Assembly: GCA_934351255.1 (NCBI GenBank)
Contig: CAKRJH010000005.1
Coordinates: forward strand, 1 to 64,000
Source: an uncultured Lachnospiraceae bacterium
Lineage (GTDB): Bacteria; Bacillota; Clostridia; Lachnospirales; Lachnospiraceae
Reading direction: 5' to 3'
DNA: 64,000 nucleotides
Below, piece after piece: positions 27,789 through 36,704 of this stretch. A program made the translations under genes and the position numbers. Each line of letters opens with the position of its first letter. Within the stretch, counting starts at the first letter, position 1. The notes under the pieces are model-generated. The model did no database searches, was not told the DNA's origin, and saw nothing but the letters and a program-made list of their open reading frames with translations.

Positions 27789-28901
27789 CTAGTTTGTGAT
27801 GGTCTGCTCTGTATCCTTATCGAATACATGGATCTTGCTGACATCCAGTGCAATCTGAACTGTGTCACCAGGACGAGCTGTTGTACGAGGATTTACACGT
27901 ACTGTCAGGTCGATACCCTCTACCTCGAAGTACAGGAATACTTCGGCACCGAGCATCTCGTATACCTTTACAGTAGCCTCTAATACGTTGTCAGTAGCTG
28001 CTGCGATGAAGATCTCCTCATCCTTGATATCCTCTGGACGGATACCCATAACAACTTCCTTGCCAATGTAGCCACCCTCGATGAGCTTCTCAGCCTTGCT
28101 CTCCGGAAGAGTAACCTCATAAGAACGGAATGCAAGTTTCACTGCATCGCCATCCTGTACTACCTGAGCATCGATGAAGTTCATCTGTGGAGATCCGATG
28201 AATCCTGCTACGAATAAGTTACATGGCTTTGTATACAGATCGATAGGTGTAGCAACCTGCTGCATAACACCATCCTTCATAACTACGATACGGGTTCCCA
28301 GTGTCAGAGCCTCGGTCTGATCATGTGTTACATAGATGATGGTAGACTCCAGTCTCTGATGTAACTTGGAAATCTCGATACGCATCTGTACACGAAGCTT
28401 TGCATCCAGGTTTGATAAAGGCTCATCCATCAGGAATACCTTAGGGTTACGAACGATTGCACGACCCATGGCAACACGCTGTCTCTGACCACCGGATAAA
28501 GCCTTTGGCTTACGGTCTAACAGATGCTCGATATCCAGGATCTTAGCTGCCTCATGAACCAGCTTGTCAATCTTGTCCTTAGGAACTTTTCTTAACTTCA
28601 AACCAAATGCCATGTTGTCATAAACTGACATATGTGGGTACAGAGCGTAGTTCTGGAATACCATCGCGATATCTCTGTCCTTTGGCTCAACGTCATTTAC
28701 TAATGTGTTACCGATCCACAGCTCACCGGAAGTGATTTCCTCAAGACCTGCGATCATACGAAGTGTGGTAGACTTACCACAACCGGATGGTCCTACGAAG
28801 ATGATGAACTCTTTGTCTGCGATCTCCAGATTGAAGTTCTTTACAGCTACAAATCCGTTAGGATACTGCTTGCCAATGTTCTTTAATGATAAACTTGCCA
28901 T
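27789..28901 (-). CDS. Multiple-sugar ABC transporter ATPase (MsmK/UgpC type)
   Basis: 370 residues from the ATG at 28901 (AGGAGG upstream), which coincides with the conserved MASLSLKNIGKQYPNG. Walker A GPSGCGKST, signature LSGGQRQRVAMGRAIV, Walker B FLMDEPLSNLDA, then TOBE domains from about 240. It is encoded without permeases or binding protein, as for the shared ATPase that energises several oligosaccharide importers in Firmicutes; it could serve a cellodextrin importer encoded elsewhere. Confidence 0.94.
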   Translation of the reverse strand: MASLSLKNIGKQYPNGFVAVKNFNLEIADKEFIIFVGPSGCGKSTTLRMIAGLEEITSGELWIGNTLVNDVEPKDRDIAMVFQNYALYPHMSVYDNMAFGLKLRKVPKDKIDKLVHEAAKILDIEHLLDRKPKALSGGQRQRVAMGRAIVRNPKVFLMDEPLSNLDAKLRVQMRIEISKLHQRLESTIIYVTHDQTEALTLGTRIVVMKDGVMQQVATPIDLYTKPCNLFVAGFIGSPQMNFIDAQVVQDGDAVKLAFRSYEVTLPESKAEKLIEGGYIGKEVVMGIRPEDIKDEEIFIAAATDNVLEATVKVYEMLGAEVFLYFEVEGIDLTVRVNPRTTARPGDTVQIALDVSKIHVFDKDTEQTITN

Positions 28902-29104
28902 TGCTTGTTGCCTCCTGATTCTCTCATGATAAATAGTTTTGCCGACACAAGGTCTCCCTGCGCCTAACCTGTAATCTATGATACATGATTCCGGAAACAT
29001 TGACCATAGCACAAATCACCAAATTCATTTTTTAAGTTTTGTGCAAACCGTATACTTTGGTTTTTTTTCGTTCAAAACACCAAAAATAACCCTGTTTCCA
29101 TTCC

Positions 29105-29977
29105 CTATAACTGTCCAATTTCCACAAAACCTTCCCCTAAAACTTCGTGAATATCCGAAATAATCACGAAAGCCGACGGATCGGTTTTTCTCACGATTTT
29201 TGTAAGCTGTGGCACCTGTTTTTTCCCGGTCACACACAGCAGCGCCTGCCGCGGATGTCCGGTATACATTCCTTTCACCGGAATCTGCGTCACTCCACGG
29301 TCCAGTTTTTCCATCAATTCACACCCGATCTGCTCATGACTGCCGGAGATGACCAGCACCGCCTTGGCAAAGTGCATTCCTTCCAGGATTCCATCCATGA
29401 TCTTACTGGTCACAAAGATTGCCGCAACCGCATACAGGGCCGACCGGATACCAAACACCCAGGCTCCGCACAACACCACGAGTCCATCAAGCACAAACAG
29501 GAACTGTGCCACCGAATAATAGCGGATATAGTGATGCACGATCGCCGCCATCAGATCCGTGCCGCCGGTGGACCCTCCCACGGAAAATACCAGCCCCAGT
29601 CCAAGGCCGTTGAGCACACCTCCCGCCAGCACACCGAGCACATAATCTTTCTGCGTCCAGTCGATCACCGGAATGCACATCATAAACAGTGCAAAGATCA
29701 CATTGGCAGCCAGAACCCGCAGAACATACTTGTTCCCCTTCACCTTCCAGGCAAACAGCAGGATCGGTACATTTAGCACCAGATTCGTCAACCACACCGG
29801 AACCCCTCCGTCTACCACCACACCGGTGAGTTTCCTGACAATGATCGCAACACCCGATACCCCTCCTGTCACCATCCCCATCGGCTCAAATACCAGATTG
29901 ACCGCCAGCGCCATCATAAAAACACCGAGGATCACCCGCCCCCAGTTCAATATCGTTTCTTTTCCCGTCACAACCAT
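29105..29977 (-). CDS. YitT family (DUF161/DUF2179) membrane protein
   Basis: 290 residues from the ATG at 29977 behind GGAGAG. Five or six membrane segments in the first 200 residues, with NLVFEPMGMVTGGVSG and FSVGGSTGGTDLMAAI typical of YitT, and a soluble C-terminal DUF2179 domain (KGMYTGHPRQALLCVTGKK, SDIHEVLGEGF). The transported substrate is not established for the family. Confidence 0.92.
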   Translation of the reverse strand: MVVTGKETILNWGRVILGVFMMALAVNLVFEPMGMVTGGVSGVAIIVRKLTGVVVDGGVPVWLTNLVLNVPILLFAWKVKGNKYVLRVLAANVIFALFMMCIPVIDWTQKDYVLGVLAGGVLNGLGLGLVFSVGGSTGGTDLMAAIVHHYIRYYSVAQFLFVLDGLVVLCGAWVFGIRSALYAVAAIFVTSKIMDGILEGMHFAKAVLVISGSHEQIGCELMEKLDRGVTQIPVKGMYTGHPRQALLCVTGKKQVPQLTKIVRKTDPSAFVIISDIHEVLGEGFVEIGQL

Positions 29978-30030
29978 ACTCTCTCCAATCCCATACAATC
30001 ACCACATCATGAGCATTTTCCTGATAAATC

Positions 30031-30063
30031 AAAAAACGAGAGATGCGGTCATCTCTCGTTATC
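30031..30063 (-). terminator. Terminator of the TagA-like gene
   Basis: On the minus strand AACGAGAGATG pairs with CATCTCTCGTT and is followed by TTTTT. The left arm of the stem already includes the last codons and stop of the gene. Confidence 0.8.
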
Positions 30064-30777
30064 ATACTGTTCGATCGTCTTGCGGAAACGTCTGGCTCTC
30101 ACACCCTTCTTGACATTTTGTTCCCGCACCGCCCAATGAAACAGTTTCTCTAAATGTAATTTTTTCACCCATGCAGGTGCTTTTCTCTGTTCCGCCAGGA
30201 TCAGACTCTCCACCCCGCCAATCGCAACGCAGATCCTTGCATTGAGCTGGGGCACATGTCCCATGATCCATTCTTCCTGTTCGCCGGTATTCAGACTGAC
30301 TAACAGCAGATCCGGCGTGTGACTGTTGATCTCATTGATCACAGCCGCGTCCTGCGCGTCCTGATCGAACGCATACTCTCCAACGATCCGCAGTTTTGGC
30401 TGCGCTTTCTTGCAGTAGCGCCGAAGAGCTGCCACCTCGCCGTGGTCTTTGGCCACGATATATACTGTCCGGTCCTGTTTCTGGAGATTCTCCAGCACAA
30501 TTCCGAAACTCTTGCAGCTCACCACCATATCGCCGGCCTCCAGCACATCGACATGATGCGTCGTAAGCAGTGCCTCCTCGCCCGGCAGAAGCAGTTCCGC
30601 CCGGTTCAACAGTTCGCAGTAGTCCTGATCCTCCACTGCTCTGTTCAGTGCCAGTGTGGAAGCAAACAGGATCACATCCAAGCGGTCATCTGTGAGATAT
30701 TCATTCATCTTCTGGATAAATATGTCGTTGGACAACATATCCACGTCGATATCCATAATCTTGACAGAAGCTTGCAT
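30049..30777 (-). CDS. WecG/TagA/CpsF-family glycosyltransferase
   Basis: 242 residues from the ATG at 30777 (GAGG six bases upstream; an ATG 12 bases earlier lies inside that site). Family hallmarks: ADGEEALLTTH-like LPGEEALLTTHHVD, VVSCKSFGIVLENL and PDLLLVSLNTGEQEEWIM. These enzymes add N-acetylmannosamine or similar sugars to lipid-linked wall-polymer precursors at the inner membrane face. It follows an LCP-type gene with 18 bp between, suggesting assembly and attachment of one wall polymer. Several positions differ from standard TagA, so donor sugar is open. Confidence 0.75.
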   Translation of the reverse strand: MQASVKIMDIDVDMLSNDIFIQKMNEYLTDDRLDVILFASTLALNRAVEDQDYCELLNRAELLLPGEEALLTTHHVDVLEAGDMVVSCKSFGIVLENLQKQDRTVYIVAKDHGEVAALRRYCKKAQPKLRIVGEYAFDQDAQDAAVINEINSHTPDLLLVSLNTGEQEEWIMGHVPQLNARICVAIGGVESLILAEQRKAPAWVKKLHLEKLFHWAVREQNVKKGVRARRFRKTIEQYDNER

Positions 30778-30795
30778 AGAAATCCTCATCTTCCA

Positions 30796-32007
30796 TTAGT
30801 TTGCATCTACAGTACCCAGGATAATCTCAATATCATACCCATCTTCAACATCTCCCACTACAATCTCAGGATCCTTAAAGTAAATCGCCAGATCCTGTCC
30901 CCATGTCTTTTTCTTAACAATGATCCGTGTGTGTGTCAGTACCTCAGACGTATAATCGCCCACCTTTGGCACGGTAAATCCGGCGCTGGTCAGGGTCGTC
31001 TGCGTGGATGCTGCAAGTCCTGTAATCTTGCTGCCGTTTAACAGCAGAATGTTCTTGCCAACGGAGCTGACCTGTTTCTTCTTGCCGGTAGTTCCATCGA
31101 CATTTTCTCCCTCTGTCTGTGGCTCCGTGTAAGAGGTCGTATTGGACTCAAGATCTTCCAGGAACTTCTTGGTACTCTCGGTATCCACGACAAACTTTTT
31201 CCCAGAATTCTGACCCGGAACACCCCAGTAGTGGAAATTGTCCACATTCAGTTTCTGATAACACTCCAGATAACCGATCTTATTGTACACGGTCAGGTTG
31301 GAAGCCACGCGTCCATACTGATCCTTGATAAAGTCAACAATCTTGTTCTCGTCTCCGCCCAGATCCTTCAACTGGTTCTTGTAACTGTCACTGGCCTGGG
31401 AAACCGCCATCTCGACGCTTCCCGTTCCGGCATCCTCAGCGTTCGGATCTGCCACCTCATAGTTCGTGGTCATCGTCACTTCCTGATAATGGCTGCTGTA
31501 GACATCCTCGGTCAGAACCGTATAATAACTGATGTCGATCCCCAGCATCTTTTCCAGCACAAGCTCACAGTAACCATAGGCTTCGGTGTCCTCAAAATCC
31601 GTGAAATAACTGCGAAGTTTTGCGAGACGTACGATCTGCGGAACCTCATCCTCCACAGAAGCGAGTTTCTGATACATCTTCGATGGAATGGTATAGTCCA
31701 CCTTGACCGGAATCGTCACATAATCCATGTTATTGGTCTTGGTGTTGCAGATCTCAAGCATCAGATGCGAAATTTTCTTGTCACCATCCACTACAAAGAG
31801 CAGATTCTTGGAAATCTCATCGGTCTTGGCCTCTTCCATGATCTTTTCAATCTCAGATGGGCTCGATGCGATGTCCTTGGATGACTTTGACAAATAAAAC
31901 AGTGACACTTTATAGCTGACAAGTCCAGCCAGGCCCAGCGATGCGATCACCAACAGCGACTTGACCAAACATCTTGCAAAGAATTTTAAAGCTCTTTTCT
32001 TTTTCAT
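30796..32007 (-). CDS. LCP-like protein with LytR C-terminal domain
   Basis: 403 residues. One N-terminal membrane segment (about 13-35), an extracellular region with weak LytR-CpsA-Psr similarity (DGDKKISHLMLEICN, VTIPVKVDYTIP, YTVLTEDVY) and a LytR_C domain at about 320-402 (VGKNILLLNGSKITGLA, DLAIYFKDPEIV, ILGT). LCP enzymes ligate wall polymers to peptidoglycan. The core is divergent and I cannot see all pyrophosphate-binding arginines, so it may be a non-catalytic relative. Co-transcribed with the TagA-like gene. Confidence 0.7.
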   Translation of the reverse strand: MKKKRALKFFARCLVKSLLVIASLGLAGLVSYKVSLFYLSKSSKDIASSPSEIEKIMEEAKTDEISKNLLFVVDGDKKISHLMLEICNTKTNNMDYVTIPVKVDYTIPSKMYQKLASVEDEVPQIVRLAKLRSYFTDFEDTEAYGYCELVLEKMLGIDISYYTVLTEDVYSSHYQEVTMTTNYEVADPNAEDAGTGSVEMAVSQASDSYKNQLKDLGGDENKIVDFIKDQYGRVASNLTVYNKIGYLECYQKLNVDNFHYWGVPGQNSGKKFVVDTESTKKFLEDLESNTTSYTEPQTEGENVDGTTGKKKQVSSVGKNILLLNGSKITGLAASTQTTLTSAGFTVPKVGDYTSEVLTHTRIIVKKKTWGQDLAIYFKDPEIVVGDVEDGYDIEIILGTVDAN

Positions 32008-32063
32008 AATTGTATACCCTGTCTTTCTCTTCTAATGGTATCATTATCCCAAACATAGTGAAC

Positions 32064-32092
32064 ATTATACCAAGGAATCGTCCCGGTGTAAA
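32064..32092 (-). promoter_or_regulatory. Promoter of the LCP/TagA operon
   Basis: TTTACA (32087-32092) and TATAAT (32064-32069) with a 17-bp spacer on the minus strand. Its -35 box lies four bases from the -35 box of the divergent SDR promoter. Confidence 0.7.
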
Positions 32093-32095
32093 GAC

Positions 32096-32125
32096 TTGTT
32101 GCTCCGCCGTCTTCCATAGTATAAT
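32096..32125 (+). promoter_or_regulatory. Promoter of the SDR gene
   Basis: TTGTTG (32096-32101), 18 bp, TATAAT (32120-32125). It is divergent from, and back to back with, the LCP promoter, so the two may compete for polymerase. Confidence 0.6.
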
Positions 32126-32150
32126 TCAAACAAAAAACGGAGGTATCACT

Positions 32151-32909
32151 ATGCTAGAACATCCTGTACAACCACTATCCGGCCGCCCTGTTGCCATCGT
32201 GACAGGTGCCTCCCGCGGCATCGGCCGGGCCATTGCCCTTGAACTCGGCCGGGCAGGCTATGATTTGGGGATCTGCTGCCATCACAACAGGGAACTTCTC
32301 CGGGAGACCGCACAGTCGGCAGAGGCCCTGGGAAGCCGCATTATCAGTGACTGCGGTGACATTTCAGACTCCTTATTCGTCCGTCATTTTATCGGACAGG
32401 TACAGCAGGAACTTGGAGCTGCCGATGTCTTGATCAATAACGCCGGCATCTCCCACGTGGGCCTTTTTCAGGACATGTCCGACGAGCAGTGGACCCGCAT
32501 GATCCAGACCAATCTTTCCTCCGTATTTTATACCTGCCGTCAGGTCATCCCCGACATGGTTCACAGACAGCATGGATGTATTCTTAATATTTCTTCAGTA
32601 TGGGGAAATACCGGAGCGTCCACGGAAGTGGCCTACTCTGCCGCCAAGGGCGGCGTCAATGCCATGACCAGGGCACTCGCCAAGGAACTGGCGCCGAGCC
32701 ACATTCGGGTCAATGCCATCGCCTGCGGATTCATCGACACCGAGATGAATGGATTTCTGTCTGCCGATGACCGGGAAGCTCTCTTTGAGGAGATTCCGGC
32801 CGGAAGAGCCGGCACCGTCCAGGAAGTCGCCGATCTCGTCCGCCGGATCCTGGACGCACCGGAATATCTCACCGGCCAGATCATCACACTGGACGGCGGA
32901 TGGATCTAA
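32151..32909 (+). CDS. Short-chain dehydrogenase/reductase, FabG-like
   Basis: 252 residues from the ATG at 32151 (ACGGAGG upstream). The NAD(P)-binding motif is TGASRGIGRA (about 18-27), NNAGISHVG follows near 97, the catalytic tetrad includes Ser in NISSVWG and Tyr-Lys in AYSAAKGG, and the C-terminus ends YLTGQIITLDGGWI as in 3-oxoacyl-ACP reductases. A stand-alone gene outside any fatty-acid operon, so the substrate may be something else. Confidence 0.85.
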   Translation: MLEHPVQPLSGRPVAIVTGASRGIGRAIALELGRAGYDLGICCHHNRELLRETAQSAEALGSRIISDCGDISDSLFVRHFIGQVQQELGAADVLINNAGISHVGLFQDMSDEQWTRMIQTNLSSVFYTCRQVIPDMVHRQHGCILNISSVWGNTGASTEVAYSAAKGGVNAMTRALAKELAPSHIRVNAIACGFIDTEMNGFLSADDREALFEEIPAGRAGTVQEVADLVRRILDAPEYLTGQIITLDGGWI

Positions 32910-32943
32910 AAAAAACGCCGGACCCGTGCAGCACGGGACCGGC
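32907..32943 (-). terminator. Terminator of the SRP RNA gene
   Basis: On the minus strand GCCGGTCCCGTGC pairs with GCACGGGTCCGGC (one bulge each side) and runs into eight or nine Ts that overlap the stop of the convergent SDR gene. On the plus strand it is followed only by AATTTC, so it works best for the minus-strand transcript. Confidence 0.75.
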
Positions 32944-32987
32944 AATTTCTAATTTCAACATCACTTTTTGTATTTTATAAAAATATA

Positions 32988-33260
32988 AAACCGTGCATTC
33001 TGCGTTGTACATCCCGTCACAGACGTTACCGGCACAGCAGACTCAGCTCCAGCACCCTCACGGCACACAGAAGTTCTTACTTAGTGCTGCTAGGTTCCCC
33101 TCCTGACACGGTTCGTAAGTTTCCATTGCGTAAGACCAGAACATCAACGCCCCCATAACCGGGCAGCTCCGTGAACAAGACATCCGAAACAGAACATCAC
33201 CCCTGCTGTAGCGGATTGCAGGTACAGGGCACCGCTAGTTCCCCGGCTAGCACGGAAGTC
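32988..33260 (-). ncRNA. ffs: Signal recognition particle RNA, long (Bacillus) type
   Basis: The minus strand reads a 5' Alu domain (CTTCCGTGCTAGCCGGGGAA, then CTAGCGGTGCCCTGTACCTG and CAATCCGCTACAGCAGGG) that closely follows the B. subtilis scRNA, and later the conserved SRP54-binding helix 8: GTGTCAGG, AGGGGAACC, TAGCAGCACTAAG. The total is about 270 nt, matching the long form with Alu and S domains. Ends are estimated from the pairing of the first and last GC-rich segments. It lies between mrp and the SDR gene. Confidence 0.9.
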
Positions 33261-33347
33261 TTATGACACTATATTATGATCTCCGGATGGTATTATACCA
33301 TCAACAGGTCTTTATTATATCGGTTGAAACGGCATATTGTCAACCTT

Positions 33348-33439
33348 TTACTGAATGGCTTCAATCACATTTACGGAATAGCCTCATTCATGTTTATCGA
33401 ACGGCTTCGATCTCATTTATCGGATAGCTTCGATCATAT
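33348..33439 (-). repeat. Four 23-bp tandem repeats of the mrp 3' end
   Basis: Reading the minus strand, each 23-bp unit has a form like ATGAGATCGAAGCCGTTCGA followed by TAA. The first unit (33417-33439) is the true end of mrp, MIEAIR-stop; three further diverged copies end in TAA at 33394, 33371 and 33348. The period is exactly 23 bp and so out of frame. Confidence 0.75.
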
Positions 33440-34256
33440 CGACGGCATCAGCAATCCACTCTCCGGAAAGTTCTTCAATATTTCCCTGATCACTCGCTGC
33501 CGCGATCTGCGGATCCATCGGGATCTGTCCCAAAACCGGGATACCATATTCGTCAGCCACCTGCTGGACATGGCTCTCCCCGTATACCTTGATCTTCTCC
33601 CCGCAGCACGGACAGGATACATAACTCATATTCTCGACAATCCCCAGAATAGGCACACCCATCATCTTTGCCATCTTGACCGCCTTTGCCACGATCACAG
33701 ACACCAGTTCCTGCGGTGATGTCACAATGACAATGCCATTGACCGGCAGAGCCTGGAACACAGTAAGCGGCACATCTCCGGTTCCCGGCGGCATATCTAC
33801 CACCATGCAGTCCACATCTCCCCAGAGTACACCGGACCAGAACTGGCGAAGCGTATTGCTGATCACCGGGCCACGCCAGATGACCGGATCAGTCTCATCC
33901 TCCAGAAGCAGATTGACCGACATCACCTTGATCCCGGTCTTTGTCTCCACCGGAAAAATATAATCATTGTCACCGACGGCCTGTTCGTGAAGTCCAAATA
34001 CCTTCGGGATCGACGGACCTGTCACATCCGCATCCATGATCGCCGTCTTATGGCCGGCTCTCTGCAGACTCACTGCCAGCATGGACGAAATCATGGACTT
34101 GCCCACACCACCCTTGCCGCTGACCACGCCGATCACCTTGCCGACACGGCTCTTTTCATTCATGGGAATGATCATGCTCTGCGGCTGTGTACGACTCGCA
34201 CACTCCGTCTCGCAGCTTGAACATTCATGCCCACATTCCTGTGCTGTTTCACTCAT
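33417..34256 (-). CDS. mrp: Mrp/NBP35-family iron-sulfur carrier ATPase
   Basis: 279 residues from the ATG at 34256 with TGAGGA upstream. An N-terminal cysteine cluster CGHECSSCETEC (8-19) precedes the deviant Walker A GKGGVGKS. The CPCCG motif (near 205) provides the bridging cluster ligands. It carries and transfers Fe-S clusters to apoproteins in the cytosol. Its own promoter lies at 34378-34407. Confidence 0.95.
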   Translation of the reverse strand: MSETAQECGHECSSCETECASRTQPQSMIIPMNEKSRVGKVIGVVSGKGGVGKSMISSMLAVSLQRAGHKTAIMDADVTGPSIPKVFGLHEQAVGDNDYIFPVETKTGIKVMSVNLLLEDETDPVIWRGPVISNTLRQFWSGVLWGDVDCMVVDMPPGTGDVPLTVFQALPVNGIVIVTSPQELVSVIVAKAVKMAKMMGVPILGIVENMSYVSCPCCGEKIKVYGESHVQQVADEYGIPVLGQIPMDPQIAAASDQGNIEELSGEWIADAVDMIEAIR

Positions 34257-34377
34257 ATTAATCCTCATTTCCGAGCTGTTTCTAAAAAATGGCAGTGCAT
34301 TTCCTCTCTGCCATAACAAATGCTATCTGCTCTGCTCAGGAGCAACTAGCTGTTTACTATTTCATACCGTATCATTA

Positions 34378-34407
34378 AGTATAACAATCCCTTCTTAAAA
34401 TGTCCAA
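34378..34407 (-). promoter_or_regulatory. Promoter of mrp
   Basis: TTGGAC (34402-34407) and TATACT (34378-34383), 18 bp apart on the minus strand. Confidence 0.6.
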
Positions 34408-34508
34408 TTCCCCGGCATATTACTCCCGGACATACATAGAATTTGTAATGGGAACTCGCCCTTATCCGTGGACTTCCCGGAAAATCCATCAAATGAGGAG
34501 GCCTTGCC

Positions 34509-35219
34509 ATGCCAAATTATGCCCGTAGAAATTATTATGTCTACCATTATAAAAATGGAATCCGCGCTGCAAGATGCGGCTTTGTCCGTCTCGTCACGCA
34601 GCCCGCCCACACTTATTTTCTACTGCAGTTCTCCCATGAGGGTGATATTGACAGCGATGTATATACCTTTACCGTTGAAGAAAATCCGGCCTGGATCTCC
34701 AGGACATTCTGCGGGCGCGGAACCATCTGCGGCCAGTTTCTGCGGCTGGAAATGCAGATTTCGGGAGAATGGGCTCCTCAGGGGCTTCTCTGCGGCACGC
34801 GACAGGACTTTTATGCGGTCTGCTTCCGTGGAGAACTGACCGGCGCACTCCCCTTCCAGAAGCCACAGACCACCACGGACTATGGCTGCCGGATCCTGGA
34901 ACATTTTCCGCTGATTCCGGAGTTTTCCCATCCCGGTCTGGCCAGACAGATCCAGATGGAGCCAAAAGATCTTGGACTACTCCCGGTCAAGCACTGGGGA
35001 CTGGCAGGAAATCCCTGGCTGCTGCAGGGTTATTTCACACACCACCATCTTTTGTTCGGTCAAACCAGCACCGGCTCCTCCCGCTACGTACTCGGCGTGC
35101 CCGGATTCTATGAGGAGGAGAAAAAACAGCAGGCTGCTGAATTTGGCTTTCCGGAATTTTACCCGCAGAAACAGCCTCTTTCCCCTCACTGTTTCGGATA
35201 TTGGATCCACCCTCTGTAG
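34509..35219 (+). CDS. DUF6128 protein of Lachnospiraceae
   Basis: 236 residues, start supported by GAGGAGG. The C-terminal part HHHLLFGQ, YVLGVPGFYEEEKKQQA, FGFPEFYP, FGYWIHPL matches the DUF6128 pattern, which occurs mainly in Lachnospiraceae. The N-terminal 110 residues are less familiar, with several aromatic and Cys residues and no signal peptide. Function unknown. The longer family members have extra central regions; this one is compact. Confidence 0.65.
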   Translation: MPNYARRNYYVYHYKNGIRAARCGFVRLVTQPAHTYFLLQFSHEGDIDSDVYTFTVEENPAWISRTFCGRGTICGQFLRLEMQISGEWAPQGLLCGTRQDFYAVCFRGELTGALPFQKPQTTTDYGCRILEHFPLIPEFSHPGLARQIQMEPKDLGLLPVKHWGLAGNPWLLQGYFTHHHLLFGQTSTGSSRYVLGVPGFYEEEKKQQAAEFGFPEFYPQKQPLSPHCFGYWIHPL

Positions 35220-35292
35220 CAGCGGGATTCTTCATTCTCTACAACGACCGAACCTGTACTCTGCGACTGCCGGCTCCACCCACTGTGAGCGA

Positions 35293-35321
35293 TTGGCATA
35301 ACCTGTTTTTTCTGATATACT
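35293..35321 (+). promoter_or_regulatory. Promoter of trmB-tadA
   Basis: TTGGCA (35293-35298), 17 bp, TATACT (35316-35321). Confidence 0.7.
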
Positions 35322-35361
35322 GATGGGACAACAATACAGAATCACGAGGTTTACGATCACT

Positions 35362-36072
35362 ATGAGATTACGAAATGTCAAAGGCGCCGAGGAGCGCATT
35401 TTAAGCGATACATATACCATCCAGACAGATGGCCGGCAGGGGAGCGAATTTGCCGGCAAATGGGCGGACGAGTTCTTCCACCGTCAGGCTCCGCTGCACA
35501 TTGAAATCGGCATGGGCAAAGGCCGCTTTATCATGGAGATGGCCAGGCTGCATCCCGAGATCAATTACATCGGCATCGAGAAATACTCGAGTGTGCTGGT
35601 CCGCGCGCTCGACAAACAGGAACAGCTCCGACTTCCCAATCTTCTGTTCCTGCGCATGGATGCCGAGGAGATCACCGACTTTTTCGCACCGGGCGAAGTG
35701 GACCGGATCTATCTGAATTTCTCTGATCCATGGCCAAAAGACCGCCACTCCAAGCGCCGGCTGACATCCGTCCAGTTTCTGGAACGCTACAATGTCATCC
35801 TGGCAAAGGATGGTTTTCTGCAGTTTAAGACGGACAACCGCCCGCTGTTTGACTTCTCCGTGGAACAGCAGCAGGAAGCCGGCTGGATCCTGGACGAATG
35901 TTCCTATGACTTACATGCCAATGGTCCGGCACCGGATAATGTCATGACGGAGTACGAAGAAAAATTCTATAACCTTGGCAACCCGATCTGCCGTATGCTG
36001 ATCCACCGCACCGGGGAATCACTGAGTAATGCCAAAGAAATACATGAACAGAAGCGAGACAGCTATGAGTGA
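35362..36072 (+). CDS. trmB: tRNA (guanine-N7-)-methyltransferase
   Basis: 236 residues from the ATG at 35362, which gives MRLRNVKGAEERIL as in orthologues. It makes m7G46 in tRNA. SAM-binding HIEIGMGKGRFIMEMA, FLRMDAEEI and the family signature NFSDPWPKDRHSKRRLTS are intact. It overlaps tadA by a few bases (ATG of tadA inside its last codons). Confidence 0.96.
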   Translation: MRLRNVKGAEERILSDTYTIQTDGRQGSEFAGKWADEFFHRQAPLHIEIGMGKGRFIMEMARLHPEINYIGIEKYSSVLVRALDKQEQLRLPNLLFLRMDAEEITDFFAPGEVDRIYLNFSDPWPKDRHSKRRLTSVQFLERYNVILAKDGFLQFKTDNRPLFDFSVEQQQEAGWILDECSYDLHANGPAPDNVMTEYEEKFYNLGNPICRMLIHRTGESLSNAKEIHEQKRDSYE

Positions 36073-36586
36073 AAATGAGATGGAAATCCAACACCGGGAC
36101 GAAGTGAAAACACATGAAAAATATATGCGCCAGGCTCTCCGCCAGGCACAGAAGGCCGCTGCGATCGGAGAGGTCCCCATCGGCTGCGTGATCGTCTATG
36201 AGGACCGCATCATTGCCAGAGGATACAACCAGCGCAATACCCGCAAGACTTCGCTGGGACACGCCGAACTGCTTGCCATCCGGAAAGCCAACAAAAAACT
36301 CGGGGACTGGCGGCTGGAAGACTGTACGATGTACATTACCCTGGAACCCTGTCCCATGTGCGCCGGTGCGATCGTGCAGGCCCGCATACCAAGAGTTGTC
36401 CTGGGCGCCATGAATCCCAAGGCAGGATGTGCCGGAAGCATTGTCAACCTGCTGCAGGAACGCCGGTTCAACCATCAGGTCGAGATCATCCCGGATATTC
36501 TGGTTTCCGAATGTCAGAACATCATGAAAGAGTTCTTCCGGGAACTTCGCCGGCAGAAAAAGAAAAATTCTAACAAAGAATCCTGA
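36065..36586 (+). CDS. tadA: tRNA-specific adenosine deaminase
   Basis: 173 residues from the ATG at 36065 embedded in the trmB stop region (SYE-stop); an in-frame ATG at 36029 is an alternative and gives 185. Deaminates A34 to inosine in tRNA-Arg. The zinc site is HAELLAI plus EPCPMCAGA, and GEVPIGCVIVYEDRII is typical. The C-terminus is lysine-rich. Coupled to trmB. Confidence 0.95.
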   Translation: MSENEMEIQHRDEVKTHEKYMRQALRQAQKAAAIGEVPIGCVIVYEDRIIARGYNQRNTRKTSLGHAELLAIRKANKKLGDWRLEDCTMYITLEPCPMCAGAIVQARIPRVVLGAMNPKAGCAGSIVNLLQERRFNHQVEIIPDILVSECQNIMKEFFRELRRQKKKNSNKES

Positions 36587-36595
36587 AAAAATTTT

Positions 36596-36648
36596 GAGAA
36601 AAGCAAACATCCTAAAAAAGCAAAAATCCTGAGAAAAGCAAAAATCCT
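36596..36648 (+). repeat. Three tandem 17-18-bp repeats after tadA
   Basis: GAGAAAAGCAAACATCCT (36596-36613), AAAAAAGCAAAAATCCT (36614-36630) and GAGAAAAGCAAAAATCCT (36631-36648) are head to tail; the last one leads directly into the terminator stem. Confidence 0.7.
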
Positions 36649-36704
36649 GAACCGGTCTGCGGTGTCCTAAATACAGGACAAACCACAGAATGGTTCAGGA
36701 TTTT
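36641..36704. terminator. Bidirectional terminator between tadA and the MYG1 gene
   Basis: AAAATCCTGAACC pairs with GGTTCAGGATTTT, with an inner stem TGCGGTGTCCT / AGGACAAACCACA. Symmetric A- and T-rich ends serve both convergent genes. Confidence 0.8.

Noticed and set aside
33270..33300. GATGGTAT-AATACCATC palindrome upstream of SRP RNA as a promoter or operator
   Set aside because: No -35/-10 pair with acceptable spacing could be placed around it, so it is only an inverted repeat.
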